Source: Adiantum capillus-veneris (lineage: Eukaryota > Streptophyta > Polypodiopsida > Polypodiales > Pteridaceae). From it: a stretch of DNA of 64,000 bases. The notes below the pieces were generated by a model, which worked only from the letters and a program-made list of their open reading frames with translations, searched no databases and was not told the origin of the DNA. Below, in pieces: positions 31,143 to 44,193 of the stretch. Each line of letters starts with the position of its first letter. Within the stretch, counting starts at the first letter, position 1. Location: assembly GCA_014529385.2 (NCBI GenBank), contig CM043964.1, positions 133,582,420-133,646,419 of the forward strand, written 5' to 3'. Both the position numbers and the translations under genes were made by a program.

Positions 31143-31369
31143 TGTTGGAATTAGGGTTGCAGAGAAACACACACAGCTTGGAGAAGACGAAGGAAGCTCA
31201 AGGCACACAATAGAGAGTGTGTTACTTAGTGCGCAATGGAAAGATAGATAGCCCTAGAGTGATGGGCGTATATACAATGCACGGGGGAAAAAACCTCCTA
31301 AAGAGGGAAAAAATGCCCCGGCGGTCCTAGTGTGTTCACACACATCACTACCACATGTATATGGTAACA
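31143..31369 (-). repeat. Copia 5' LTR
   Basis: 227 bp and by eye identical to 26,192-26,418. It is followed by the second CCTTC target copy. Confidence 0.95.
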
Positions 31370-31374
31370 CCTTC

Positions 31375-32250
<876 letters not shown>

Positions 32251-33350
32251 ATGTCAGCGAAAGAAGGACCACCAACTTTAGAATTTGAGGGATACGATCA
32301 AGTATATTTGAAGCCTTTGAAACAGCTTAGTACTGATAAGCCTAGGATCGGAATCTATTGTTGGGAGGATCGAAACGTAAAAGATCTTCTGTGGACTTCG
32401 CATGCCAAACCAGGACAACTAACGGCCATGAAGATCGTCTATATCTTCAAGATCAAGGATAAAGGATCAGCAAATCTACCAACCTACCTGTTTAGAGATT
32501 GTTATAACAACTTTGTTATGATGACTCTTGAGGAGGTAGAACAAACCAAATACCAAGGATATTCCATAAGGGATTGGATATTGGGACAAGGACCAGAAAC
32601 CATTCCACGAGACGAACACCGTGAGAGATCTTCTGAGAGTAATATTAAAAAACCATAAACCACCTCATCACGCAAAAAACCAGGTGACACTAGGGCCAGT
32701 CTAGGGCTACATGAGTCACTATTTCTAACAGATTAGTTTGAAGGACTCGGAACAGGACCAACTACCAGGATACCGGGTGTTGAACCAAATAGATGCATTA
32801 GACCAGCTGATTTTCAGAAATGGGTCAGAAAGTACAGTAGATCAAGGGATCCATACAACCACTTAGCAATCTTTAAGCAAGTGCTCAGAGCAAAATGCAT
32901 ATTTGATTTACATACTCAATTCGAGGGGTTTGGAATGACACTAGAAGGAAAAGCATTGACATGGTTCCAAAACATTCCACCAAGGTCAATCATGTACTTG
33001 AACACATTAGCCCAAGGATCTGTAGCTGCTTGTTCCAAAATGGGGATCAAACACAATATTGTAGCTCAAATCTACAGCTTTAAATAGAAACATGGTGAGT
33101 TTGTTAGGGATTGTGCGACTGGAATGAAACAATACATTGTCAGATACCCAAGGCTAGAGATACCTTTAGAAGAACGACTAGTATCATTGTTCCTAGAGGG
33201 ACTGCTAAACAAAGAACTTCATGCTATACTATATAGCAAGAAGCACACAACCCTAGAAGAGTGTGTGTCCCTAAGGATAACCAAAGCAAGAAAACAACAT
33301 CCACTAAACCAGTACAAGTGGGAATGCATGCTACAGCACCGCTTTCAGCC
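32251..33350 (+). pseudogene. Gypsy Gag, N-terminal and capsid part
   Basis: The first open block (32,251-32,656) reads MSAKEGPPTLEFEGYDQVYL. It is an uncharacterised N-terminal region ending in a stop. The capsid-like block follows at about 32,800-33,350: DPYNHLAIFKQVLRAKC, FGMTLEGKALTWFQNIPP, IKHNIVAQIYSFK, a TAG near 33,085, then YPRLEIPLEERLVSLFLEGL and KKHTTLEECVSLRI. This pattern (Leu-rich capsid with LTWFQ) is typical of plant gypsy Gag. Several stops make it inactive. Confidence 0.75.
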
Positions 33351-35700
33351 ATAGAAGACATGCTCAAAAGGATGAATGATATGATGAACAACATGCAAAA
33401 AACACCTATGAAGGGACCAGGACAAGGGATACCTCAACAAGGACAACCTATTAGACTGCATAAATGGTGTGCAATCAAGGGTAAATGGACCAACCATGAG
33501 ACTAATGAGTGCTACTACCAACCAAAGTACGATAGGAATGTTCAGTACATGCCAATGAGGCCACAAGGACAACCTATGTACAGATATTAGCCTAATATGG
33601 CCCAAGTTCAAAGGCCACCGATGGGTATGGAAAGACCTCAACCTGTGTTGGGTCAACAACCTCCGTATCCAGGACATAATGCAGTACCTATAAAGTACAT
33701 GCATTCAGAGGGAGTCATAGATGAACAAGCACTAGTGCATGTTACACCCTATGCTAAGCCTAGTCCATCTACAATAATGGTAGAAGGGGAGTGGTATAAT
33801 TCACATCCACCACCAATGGAAGAACCTGTGACTTATACTCCATCAGATCTCGCACCAATGTATTACGTAGCTAATCAAGGTGTCAGACCTTCCATGGTAA
33901 GACCCATGATTAAGCCAAGAACGAGAAACTGTCACAACTATGGTACAGATGATCATTGAAAGAATGAATGCCTAGAGGCTAACAAAAACCTCAAACCAAT
34001 CAAATCTTATTGCATACAATGTTGAAAAAAGGGTAGACACTTTCTAGAAGATTTTCCTAAAAATCCTTTAAACAAGGGTAAAACAGTAGTAAATGTAGTC
34101 CAAGTGATACCTAGTAGCTCATCTGAGAGTGAGCCAATTATTACAATCAAGGTAATCACTAGAGCCCAGGCTAGAAACACAACTCCTCTGATGATTCGGA
34201 AAATATGAAAGTTTCCTCTCAAAGGATCAAAAGAAGCAGAAGCAAAAGATATAAGATGAGAAGGCAAAAACAACAGGCTGAAATTGAGGAGAAAGCAAAA
34301 AACTATTCCAGGAAAAGGTGAAAGAAAATGGAAGTGAAATCAACGGAACAACCATGAAATGTGGAGGATCAATTTTGGTTGACAAAATTTTTGAGCCTAT
34401 TAATGCAGCCTTGAAAGCCTACCAAGCAGGATTTAAAGTAGGCCAAAACATGGACAACAAATGAAAGAACTATCCTTCTCCAGACATGAAAGCAGTTAAG
34501 CTCAAAGCTTATCAAAATTTGGTAAGAATCACACAAGAAATGCTGGAAAAGCAAAAACCCAAGCTTGAAAGTATCGCAAAACCTGAAGAGCTTGTGGTAA
34601 GAGAAACTAAAGAAAAATCTGAAGTGGTGGTAAAACCCCACCTTGAAACAAAAAAAATAGAACTTGTAGTGCTGGACAGCGAAGATGCCTTAGATGGAAT
34701 TCCATTCGTAGAAGAAGACTAGCCAGGACACTTATGGGAAAAAGTTAGAGATATCAATGATGGGAGCCTAACTCTAAAGTCAGCTCCTATAGAGGAAGTT
34801 TGGTTAGACAACCTACCTCTTGATATGAACATAGACGTACAATCCTTGTATGGGGACTGCGGATGTGAATCTTCAGAAATGTCTAAACCATTGACCTTAA
34901 AAAAATTACCCTCTTACTTGGGAGATAACAAAGATGAATCCATAGTGTGTAAAACCACTCAAGTAAAAAGAGCGGAATAGACCCTGGAAGTAGACAATAT
35001 TCATTCAATCATTTCTACACCCATCCAATGCACTCTTACCTTCGGAGAATTGTTAAAACTCAGACCATATTTATGGAATGATTTACAGAAAACCCTAGAG
35101 AAGTTGGGGATAAAGGGACTAATCTCAAAAAAAATGGGAAAATGGAAAAACAAAATGGACACTCAGCTACCTCAAAAAATTCGAGGTCAAAAAAAGAACA
35201 TGTGAGAGCTTAGCTACTCTTGAAAGGAGGGGAGGAAAAGTTATTTGACTTTCCTAACCAGAAAACAAGAAGACAGAAATGGTATGGACGCAAAAGAGAC
35301 AACAGAAACGTGAAAACTAGACCTATGCCATCAGTCTCCAGTAGAACACAATTCTTGATGCAGATAGAGGTACATGATTGTGTCAAGGACAAAATCACTC
35401 GTAGATATCCTTCAAACGAGAATCCAGAATTTTGAAAACATCAAGAAAAACAAGGAAGGATACTCAAGCAAAGCCAAACAAACAAGACAAGGGGCCAATC
35501 ATGACATGAATTGAGCGGAAAAAGAAAAATCAAGAGTTGAAAAAAGCTCTAAAGGAGATATATACGACCAAAATGGAAACCACAGAGGAGGATAGTAAAG
35601 ATGTAATGAGTGTTCCCTCCCATTACAAAATGTATACTCTCCAAGATTGAAAAATCATAGTCGAACAACCTGCTAGGGAATTACGGAAACAAGGCGAGTC
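33351..35700 (+). pseudogene. Gypsy Gag C-terminus and spacer to pol
   Basis: Pieces recognisable by comparison with 61.8-62.86 kb include KWCAIKGKWTNHETNECYY, a Cys/His-containing motif reading NCHNYGTDDH and GGSILVDKIFEPINAALKAY. No protease DSG motif was recognised between them and RT. The frame is broken by many stops. The region from about 34,500 to 35,700 encodes only Lys/Glu-rich peptides. Confidence 0.55.
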
Positions 35701-36314
35701 CTACGAAGGGCCCGAGAATGCAAAGAAGATAGACTTGGCTGAACCAAGGGAAGAACCTAGGCCTGCCTACATTGCAAATGACCTAATAGAGGAAGAAGAA
35801 GAGCTTTTAATAAGTTTGCTGAAAGAATACCGAGATATCTTCTCTTGGTCGCACAAGGATCTCAAGGGTGTTGATCCAGAAATTTGTCAACATACCATTC
35901 CCATGAGAGATGATGCGAAACCAAGCACACAAAGTCCATACACATATAATGAAACATTTTCCAGAAAAATCAAAGAACAGATTGAGAAATTAAAGGAAGC
36001 TGAATTCATTTACAAGATTGAACACACAGATTGGGTGTCTCCAATTGTAGTAGCACCCAAGAGTGAATGCAGCTACCATTAGAGACAACTTTCCTCTCCC
36101 AATCACTGAGCATGTTTTAGAATGAGTTGCAGGAAAAGAAGCTTACAGTTTCTTAGATGGCTTTTTGGGATACAATCAACTTTTGGTTGACCCAAAAGAT
36201 CAGCATAAAACTGATTTTGCAACAGAATGGGGTATTTTTGCCTATCGGGTTATGCCCTTTGGGTTAACTAATGCTCCAACCACATTTCAAAGATTGATGA
36301 GCCATGCTTTTAAA
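35701..36314 (+). pseudogene. Gypsy reverse transcriptase, left part (cut by copia)
   Basis: The block holds the pre-RT region (LLKEYRDIFSWSHKDLKGVD) and the RT start, WVSPIVVAPK. A deletion then removes the expected RVCVDYR-type motif (PKSECS joins AATIRDNFPLPI across a frame change). FAYRVMPFGLTNAPTTFQRLM follows. The copia insertion at 36,315 falls after SHAFK, within the RT palm. Confidence 0.85.
36310..36314. repeat. Target-site duplication of plus-strand copia (left)
   Basis: TTAAA, repeated at 41,444-41,448 after the element. Confidence 0.88.
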
Positions 36315-36541
36315 TGTTACCATATACATGTGGTAGTGATGTGTGTGAACACACTAGGACTGTCGGGGTATTTTTTCCCTCTTTAGGAGGTTTTTTCCCC
36401 CGTGCATTGTATATACGCCCATCACTCTAGGGCTATCTATCTTTCCATTGCACACTAAGTAACACACTCTCTATTGTGTGCCTTGAGCTTCCTTCGTCTT
36501 CTCCAAGCTGTGTGTGTTTCTCTGCAACCCTAATTCCAACA
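36315..36541 (+). repeat. Copia 5' LTR
   Basis: 227 bp, TGTTACC...CCAACA; reverse complement of the LTRs at 26-31 kb with a few changes. Confidence 0.94.
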
Positions 36542-36543
36542 AT

Positions 36544-36555
36544 TGGTATCAGAGC
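36544..36555 (+). other. Copia primer binding site (initiator-Met tRNA)
   Basis: TGGTATCAGAGC two bases after the 5' LTR. Confidence 0.92.
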
Positions 36556-36858
36556 AGGTTACATCCTCCCGGGCATAGTCGCCAGCTGCTTCAGCACACG
36601 CCTGCTCACTTTCTCCGATTTCAATGAGCTTTGACAAGTGTTCGCTCAGAATTTTGATTTGGGCTCATTTCGGCCTCCGTTTCCACTACAAACAGTATTG
36701 CACAGGCTATTTCGTCATTTTGCAAAATTTTTGTCAGTGTCGTTTTCTGCATAGCAGGTGCCTTGTAGCCTTCTACGGTTTGTGCTATATAGCACAGGTT
36801 ATTCCCGCTTTGTTACTCCTATTTTTGGGCAGTTTTCACATCAGGTGCACCATTTACC

Positions 36859-39800
36859 ATGGCTGAAAACAACAACACAGATGTGTTCAAGATGTTTGTT
36901 GTTGAGGACAGGTTGGATGGGGACAATTACCCTATGTGGGCTTATATGATGCAACATGTTCTTGTGTCAAAGGGTGTCTGGAACATTGTGCAGAGCATTG
37001 ATGTACGTCCTAGTTCTGAGGATGTAGGCGATGTTGAGGATGTTGCAGATCTTGCTGCAAGGATTGCAGCTGTTAGAGTTGTTTTGCCTACAGCAGAACA
37101 AGCTCGTTGGGATGTTAAGGATGCGCGGGCTCATGCATTGAATGCGTTGTCTGTGAAGCGCACCATTGTTCCTCACATCCGTTCAGCAAAATCTACAAAA
37201 CAGGCTTGGGATATTCTAGCAAGTCTTTATGCAAGCCGCAATGAGGCTAAAATTGCTTTGTTGCGTAAAGAGCTGGAGTCGAAGATTATGCATGACGAAG
37301 ATGATATGGACACTTTTCTTGCTAGTGTCAAGGATATCAATGAGCAGCTTATTTCTGCAGGTGAAGTCATTTCAGACAGTTCACTTGTGCAAACTCTTCT
37401 TGATGCCTTACCAGATTCTTACCAGACTTTTGCTAGTACTTGGAGACTTATGACCCAAGGAAATCTAGAAGTTGTCAAGTTTGATGAATTATGCACATTG
37501 CTGTTGCAAGAGTCACTTTCCAGAAAAAACACGACTAGATAGCGTGCAGTTGAACATGCTTTTATTGCTTCTCAAAGAAAGGGTGGTAACAGCAATGCAG
37601 CCACTTCTTATGGTTCTGCTGCAAGTGGCAAAAATTATGTTCCTAATGCTTCTGCTGGCAACAATTCGTCTGGAAATTTTGGTGATAAGGGCAAAAAGAA
37701 GATGCGTTGCCATTATTGTAAATCCAATGATCACTTGATCAAGTCGTGTCCTAAGTTGAAGGCCAAAGAGGCTAAGAAGAAAGAGGGTGGTTCCACTGCA
37801 AATGCTGGCTCCACTACAAATGCAGCCATTGTTGAGTCTTTTGTGAAAGGAGACTGTGTTGCTGATGTTGATGCAGAATGGGCTTTTAGCACAGAGTGCA
37901 CTTACAATCCTATTGTCCATGATGCATGCTTGTCAGTTGCTGTAGATTCACATGTGTGGTATTTTGACAGTGGTGCTACAAAGCACATTACCTCACATCG
38001 TGAATTGTTTACCTCTCTCGAGTCTGTCCCTCATGGGAATTTCACTTGTGCCAACAATGCCTCTGATCCAGCTCAGGGAGTTGGAAAGATTGTGCTCACT
38101 GCTGCTAATGGCAGCTCCTTCACACTTGTTGATGCACTTTATGTACTTGGGATCAAGAAGAATCTCTTGTCTGTATCTGCACTTGCTAGACTTGGACTTG
38201 TAGTCAAATTTGTGGATGACAGATGTACAGTTCATGATCTCAGTTTTGGTGATGAAATTGTTGCATTTTGGCTTTTGTGCCGTGGGCTATATAAGCTCAC
38301 TTTGTATGACAAGTGTGGACAAAATTTTGCAAATGCTATTGCAGATTCTAGGGCTATTTTAGATGCAAAACTTTGGCATGCATGTTTTGGTCATCTGAAT
38401 TTTGCCAGTTTGCTGCGTTTGTAGAAATCTGATATGGTTGCTTCTTTGCCACCTCTTGAAGCACCTGTCAGACATGTTTGTGAAGGATGTATTTTGGTTA
38501 AGATGCAGCGTTCTAAATTTCCAAAGGATGGTTCAGTTCAGGCCACATGCAAGTTGCAGCTTATGCATAGTGATGTTTGTGGGCCCATGCAAACTCCATC
38601 CTTGGGCAATTACCTGTACTTCGTGACTTTCATTGATGATTGCTCCAGGCATGCATGGGTATTTCCGCTTAAAGAGAAGTCCAAATTTTTATGCGCTTCA
38701 AAAAATTTCTGGCTATGGCTGAAAATTTCTCGAAATGTACTATGGGCACCCTCCGTTCCGATCGAGGGGGGGAGTATATGTCTCATGAATCTAATGCATT
38801 TTTCGCTAGTCGTGGGATAAAACACCAATGTACAGTGCCTTATACACCTCAGCAAAATGGTGTTGCTGAGAGGAAAAATAGGTCACTAACAGAAATGGCA
38901 CGATGTATGGTCAAAAGTCAAGCTTTGCCGCATTCTTTTTGGCTTGAGGCCATCACGTGTGCCACTTATATACTTAATAGGTGTCCTACGAAAGCTTTGC
39001 AGTCTATTACTCCATATGAAGCATGGCATGATAGAAAGCCTTCTATTGAGCAGATGCGTGTTTTTGGTTGTTTGGCATATTGCTTTGGTGCCACAAGTGC
39101 AGCGCAGAAAATTGGATGATAAGACTGTCAAATGTATTTTTGTTGGTTATAGTGCTGAAAGCAAAGGTTACATGTTGTATCATCCGCAAACAAAACGTAT
39201 TCTGTTTTCACGGGATGTAGTGTTTGTGGAAGATTCTGTTCAGCCCTTGATGTCATGTACTAGAGACAGTAATGTAAGCTCACGGGACATTTATGACACT
39301 TTGTTGCCTCTTTTCAGTGGTGGAAATACGAATGTAAGTTCCAATGAGGCAAATGTATAGCCTATGGGGGTTTCTGAAAATGTTTTAGATCAGCCTATTA
39401 CTGATGCAGATGTACATGATGTACTTGATGAGGAAAGGGCTGAAAATGAGCAGGCTAGAGGTATGCCAAAATGGCTGGTGCACACTTTGCGTGATAGTAA
39501 ATTGGATGTACCTTTGTCTAGTCGTACTCATTCACACTCTCGCCATGCATCTTATGCATCAGATTGTTATGCTTTGGCTGTGTCTAGTTTGCATGATGTT
39601 GAGGAGCCTTTGTCTTTTGATGAAGCACAGAATTCAGAAAATTGGATGGCTGCCATGCAATCAGAATATGATGCACTTATAGAAAATGACACATGGACTT
39701 TATGTGATTTGCCTCCTAGCAAAAAGGCCATTGGTATGAAGTGGGTTTACAAGTTGAAACGCAAGCCGGATGGTGAGATCGATCACCATAAGGCTCGACT

Positions 39801-41238
39801 TGTTGCAAAGGGTTATGCACAGCAAAAAGGCATAGATTATGAAGAGAATTTTTCTCCCACTTGTCGTATGACTACTGTGCATTTTCTATGTGCATTGGCA
39901 GCTCATTTTGGTTGGGATGTACATCAATCAGACATTGTTACTGCTTTCTTGAATGGTGACATATTTGAGGAAGTTTATGTAACGCAGCCTCGCGGCTTTG
40001 TCATAAAAGAACAAGAGGACAAAGTGTGCAGATGTAAGAAGGCTTTGTATGGGTTGAAGCAATCTCCTCGTGCTTGGTATGAGAAATCTGACACTCATTT
40101 GGTTAAACGAGGCTTTCGTAACAGTCCAACAGAAAGCACATTGTATGTAAAGCGTGAGGATGATGTATTTCTCATTGTGGTTCTTTATGTTGATGATTTG
40201 CTGATCATTGGACCAAATGAGAGACATATTGCTGAATTTAAGGCTGATTTGAATGCTACTTTCAAGATGAAAGATTTGGGATTGTTGCATCATTACTTGG
40301 GCATACAGTTTAAGCAGTGTGATGGTGGTATGGCCTAGTGTCAGAAAAGTTACATAGAGACATTGCTATGTAAGTTTGGACTTGAGGATTGCAAACCTAT
40401 TGCCACTTCCATGGAAATAGGTTTGAAGTTGAGTCTACATGATGCTGGCGATCCTGCTGATGTCACTCTTTACCAAACTGTTGTTGGCTGCCTCATTTAT
40501 GTATGCAACACGAGGCCAGATATTCAGTTTGCAGTCTCACAGGTCAGTAGATTTATGCATAGCCCAGGTTCTAAGCATTGGCAGGTTGTCAAGAGTATTT
40601 TCCGCTATTTTAGTGACACTTTACATCTTGGCTTGTTTTATCCCAAGGGGGGATCATTGCTGCCAGACTTACATGCTTTTTTGGACTCAGATTGGGCTGG
40701 TTGTTTTGACATGCGAGTGTCCACAAGTGGTTTTTGTTTCATGCTTGGCAGTTCATGTATATCATGGTTGAGCAAGAAGCAACCTACTGTGGCCACTTTG
40801 AGTTGTGAGGCTGAGTACAGGGCAGTCTTCACAGCTATGGTTGAGTGTGTATGGCTCAGACGCCTTATGGTTGATTTGGGTGTTGAACAGGACACTGCCA
40901 ACACTATCTACACTAACAGTCAGAGCGCATTGGCAGTTGCGAGGAACCCAGTTTTTCATGCTCGCACAAAGCACATTGAGGTGCATTACCACTATGTCAG
41001 GAAGAGGCTCTCAGCAGGAGAGATCAGCTTGGCTTATGTGCCAACACAGGACAACCTTGCAGATCTTTTCACAAAGGCATTGTCTCGTGAGAAGCTTGAA
41101 GCTTTCCGCAAATCTTTGGGCTTACGCCCTTTGTGGACTGATCATGTCCTCAGGGCATGGCACTTCCCTTTACTCATGTGCCAGCTCTCGTTCATCACAT
41201 CACTCCAGGGGGGATTTGTTACCATATACATGTGGTAG
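36859..41238 (+). pseudogene. Copia Gag-Pol, multiply interrupted
   Basis: Starts at MAENNNTD and follows the intact minus-strand copy throughout: LDGDNYPMW, CHYCKSNDHLIKSC, WYFDSGATKHIT, LRSDRGGEYMS, TAFLNGDIFEEVYV, LYVDDLL and DSDWAGCFD. Lesions: TAG at 37,540, a lost codon near 38,040, TAG at 38,422, a frameshift near 38,690, a frameshift near 39,085, TAG at 39,358, TAG at 40,336 and a one-base loss near 41,118 that lets the last frame run past the normal stop. Three of the four TAGs replace CAG codons of the intact copy; the fourth replaces TTG. Active-site residues are otherwise kept. Confidence 0.93.
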
Positions 41239-41443
41239 TGATGTGTGTGAACACACTAGGACCGCCGGGGAATTTTTTCCCTCTTTAGGAGGTTTTTTCC
41301 CCCGTGCATTGTATATACGCCCATCACTCTAGGGCTATCTATCTTTCCATTGCACACTAAGTAACACACTCTCTATTGTGTGCCTTGAGCTTCCTTCGTC
41401 TTCTCCAAGCTGTGCGTGTTTCTCTGCAACCCTAATTCCAACA
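41217..41443 (+). repeat. Copia 3' LTR
   Basis: 227 bp, preceded by the purine tract CCAGGGGGGATT (41,205-41,216) and followed by target copy TTAAA. Confidence 0.94.
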
Positions 41444-41448
41444 TTAAA

Positions 41449-42300
41449 GAATATCTTAGGAAATTCTTGGAAGTATATATGGATGATCTATGCGTACATT
41501 CATCAATCTGGGCTGATCATTTTGAACACCTCAAAAAGGTATTCGAAAAATGTAGACTTTATAGGATTTGTTTAAATTCTGAAAAATGCACATTCATGGG
41601 TAGACAAGGAAAAACTCTTGAACATATAGTGTCTAAAAATGGCATAGCTATTGATATTGAAAAAAATTATGCCATTGCTGATTTTCCTAGACCAACAACA
41701 GTCAAGGGGGTTCAAGCCTTCATGGGGCATTGTGGATATTACACACTTTGAATGGACCAAGGTATGTGAAGAATCCTTCATGAGGCTTAAGCAAGCTCTC
41801 ACCTCAGCTCCAATATTGAAAGCACCAGATTGGAATAAGATATTCCACATACATGTAGATGCTTCCAATTTTGCCATCGGTTGCATACTAGCTCAACCAG
41901 GAGAGGGAAAAATTGACTTTCCTATTTCTTCTGCTAGCCGACAGTTGAACATGGCGGAAAATAATTACACTACCACTGAAAGAGAAGGGTTAGTAATGAT
42001 CTATGTCGTTAAAAAGTATAGACATTACCTATTAGCCAACAAGTTTGTGCTCTTTGTAGACCACCAAGCTTTGTTGTATTTGGTCAACAAGCCATGCAGC
42101 ACAGGAAGAATAGTGAGATGGTTCACCATTCTTCTGGAATTTGATTTCATTGTGGTTGTAGAAAAGGGCACTACACATCAAAGAGCAGATCAAGAAGAAT
42201 AGTGAGATGGTTCATCATTCTTCTGGAATTTGATTTCATTGTGGTTATAGAAAAGGGCACTACACATCAAAGAGCAGATCATTTGTCAAGGATTATTTTA
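41449..42300 (+). pseudogene. Gypsy reverse transcriptase (right part) and RNase H
   Basis: The RT resumes with EYLRKFLEVYMDDLCVHSS (catalytic YMDD at about 41,476) and GIAIDIEK. It breaks by frameshift near 41,745 at the AFMGHCGYY motif. The RNase H follows: IHVDASNFAIGCIL (Asp), NNYTTTEREGLVMI (Glu) and FVDHQALLYLVN (Asp). An 88-bp tandem duplication (42,106-42,193 and 42,194-42,282) repeats the RNase H end and introduces a stop at the join. Confidence 0.85.
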
Positions 42301-43900
42301 GGAGAATCACCTAAAGGAGTAGACGATGATCTACCAGATGCCTATTTATTCTCTGTGGAAATGATACCTCGATGGTTGGAAAACATGGTATCATTGATGA
42401 CAATAGCTCAAGTGGATTCACAAATACCACTTCCTATTACAATCGGATTAATTGAGCAATCGTTTATGTATCAATTACTAGCTGGTAGGCTATACAAAAG
42501 AAATCAAGATGGAATATTGCTCTTATGCATTAATCCTGAGGAGAAAAACCGGTACCTAAGTCAAGCACATGTTACCATAGTAGAGCTTCACTTTGCGGAA
42601 GACCAAACTATGCAAAGAATCTTGAGACTTGGAGTATTTTGGTCGACGATGAGGAGTGATGTTCGATCTTTTGTAAAGGACTATACTCAATGTCAAAAAC
42701 AGACACCCATACCTCATGTAACTTTGTTCCAAATGTCACATGTTCCTAAGTGGAGTAACTATCTGGTTACTTACTTATCAAGCTGAATTTCCTGAGGATA
42801 TGAGTAAACACCGTCAAAGAGTACTTGACTTTGCTCTTTAACTTTGTTCCAAATGTCGCCTGTTCCTAAGTGGAGTAACTATCTGGTTACTTACTTATCA
42901 AGCCGAACATTTCCTGAGGATATGAGTAAACACCGTCAAAGAGAAATTGAAATTGAAGCAAGAGACTATGCTCTTATTGGGAACCAATTGTATCGGAGAG
43001 GTAAATATCAACCTTTGCGTCTTTGTGCAAATGAAGGCGAGTATATTCCGTTTATAGAACAAGCACACGCTGGATTAGCTGGAGGTCACTTTTCAAGTGA
43101 AACCACCCCAAGAGAAATCTTGATGGCAGGCATATGGTGGCCAACACTTTTTGGAGATACCAAAAAATATGTTCGAAGGTGTGATGCTTGTCAACGAGCA
43201 AAAATGTGATGCTTGTTCGAAGGTGTGATGCTTGTCAACGAGCAAAAATGCCAACACGTGTAGCTAGAGCTTTCGCAAAATGGGTTATAGACTTTGTTGG
43301 CCCGATACATCCACTTGCTTATAGAACCTAGGCTCAATATATCGTTGTAGCTATGGACTATTTGACCAAGTGGGCTGAGGCTAAAGCAACTCAAGAGAAT
43401 GATGCCAAAACCACTGCAGCTTTCTTATATGAGTATGTATTTACAAGATATGGACTGTCAATAGAAATTCTCAGTGATAGGGGAACTCATTTCCTCAATG
43501 AGGTAGTCGAGTATTTTCTTAATGAGTTTATGGCCATCCATAACAAATCAGCTCCCTATCACCCACAAGCAAACGGACAAGCTGAGCATACGAACAAAAT
43601 TCTTAGCTCGGTATTGACTAAAGTGGTTAGTTTAGGAAGGATAGACTAGGAAATGAATCTCCATGCTGCTCTATGGGCTTATCGAGTTTCATTCAAAATA
43701 GCTTTAAATGCTACACCCTTTAACCTTGTTTATGGTCTTGATGCCATACTGTCAATAGAATTTCTATTGCCGACATTAAGGGTAGCGAAGGATCTTGAGT
43801 AGACTGGACATGAATTGTCAGAAAGACTTGAAGATTTAGAAAAGCTAAATGAGCAAAGGCTAACTGTTGTAGCTCATATCTATGCACAAAAGCAAAAACA
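42301..43900 (+). pseudogene. Gypsy integrase with two zinc-finger-like units and tandem duplications
   Basis: A first HHCC-like unit (AHVTIVELHFAED, then DYTQCQK; the first Cys is Tyr) lies at about 42,560-42,700. A second, complete unit (AHAGLAGGHFSSE, then RRCDACQR) lies at about 43,060-43,195. The core then reads WVIDFVGPIH (Asp), ILSDRGTHF (Asp) and QANGQAEHTNK (Glu). Duplications of about 120 bp (42,719 and 42,838) and about 43 bp (43,165-43,250) disturb the spacing and create stops. The frame is lost at an A-rich tract at 43,885-43,910, before a C-terminal module. Confidence 0.82.
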
Positions 43901-44124
43901 AAAAAAAAAAAATTGCAAGTTACTAGACCATTAAATGTTACAACACACACATTGAGACACTAATACACACCTATCAAAGAATTGGAATTTAAGTGCAACA
44001 AAAATTACAAATGAACTAGGGTAATCAATCAATTGTGTAACATTGAGCATATTCGAGCATGACAACTGCAAAGCAAGCTTTAACTTAGACTCAATCACAC
44101 ATCACATACATGTGCCAAAACTAT

Positions 44125-44129
<5 letters not shown>

Positions 44130-44190
<61 letters not shown>
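44130..44190. repeat. (GA)n microsatellite
   Basis: About 60 bp of GA dinucleotides. Confidence 0.95.

Positions 44191-44193
<3 letters not shown>

Larger units (their letters stand above)
26192..31369 (-). mobile_element. Intact Ty1/copia retrotransposon, minus strand
   Basis: The element is 5,178 bp with 227-bp LTRs at 26,192-26,418 and 31,143-31,369 that read the same base for base by eye. It has a CCTTC target duplication, a Met-type primer site, a purine tract and one uninterrupted polyprotein frame. Identical LTRs and an open frame point to very recent insertion. It sits inside a Tat LTR and is oppositely oriented to the related copy at 36,315-41,443. Confidence 0.96.
36315..41443 (+). 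mobile_element. Decayed Ty1/copia retrotransposon, same family as 26-31 kb, plus strand
   Basis: 5,129 bp with 227-bp LTRs at 36,315-36,541 and 41,217-41,443, and a TTAAA target duplication. The two LTRs differ at about four positions (three near 36,363-36,372 and one near 36,512). The polyprotein frame carries at least four stops and three shifts. It is inserted in the RT of the 32-44 kb gypsy element and inverted relative to the intact copy. Confidence 0.95.
32251..43900 (+). mobile_element. Decayed Ty3/gypsy element with nested copia
   Basis: A different gypsy family begins immediately after the Tat LTR and resumes after the copia insert at 41,444. Gag, RT, RNase H and integrase can be followed in order. 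Stops, frameshifts, a deletion in RT and three short tandem duplications break the frames. No LTRs were found: the left end is cut by the Tat LTR and the right end fades in an A-rich stretch near 43,900. A second, shorter relative lies at 61.0-62.86 kb. Confidence 0.87.
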
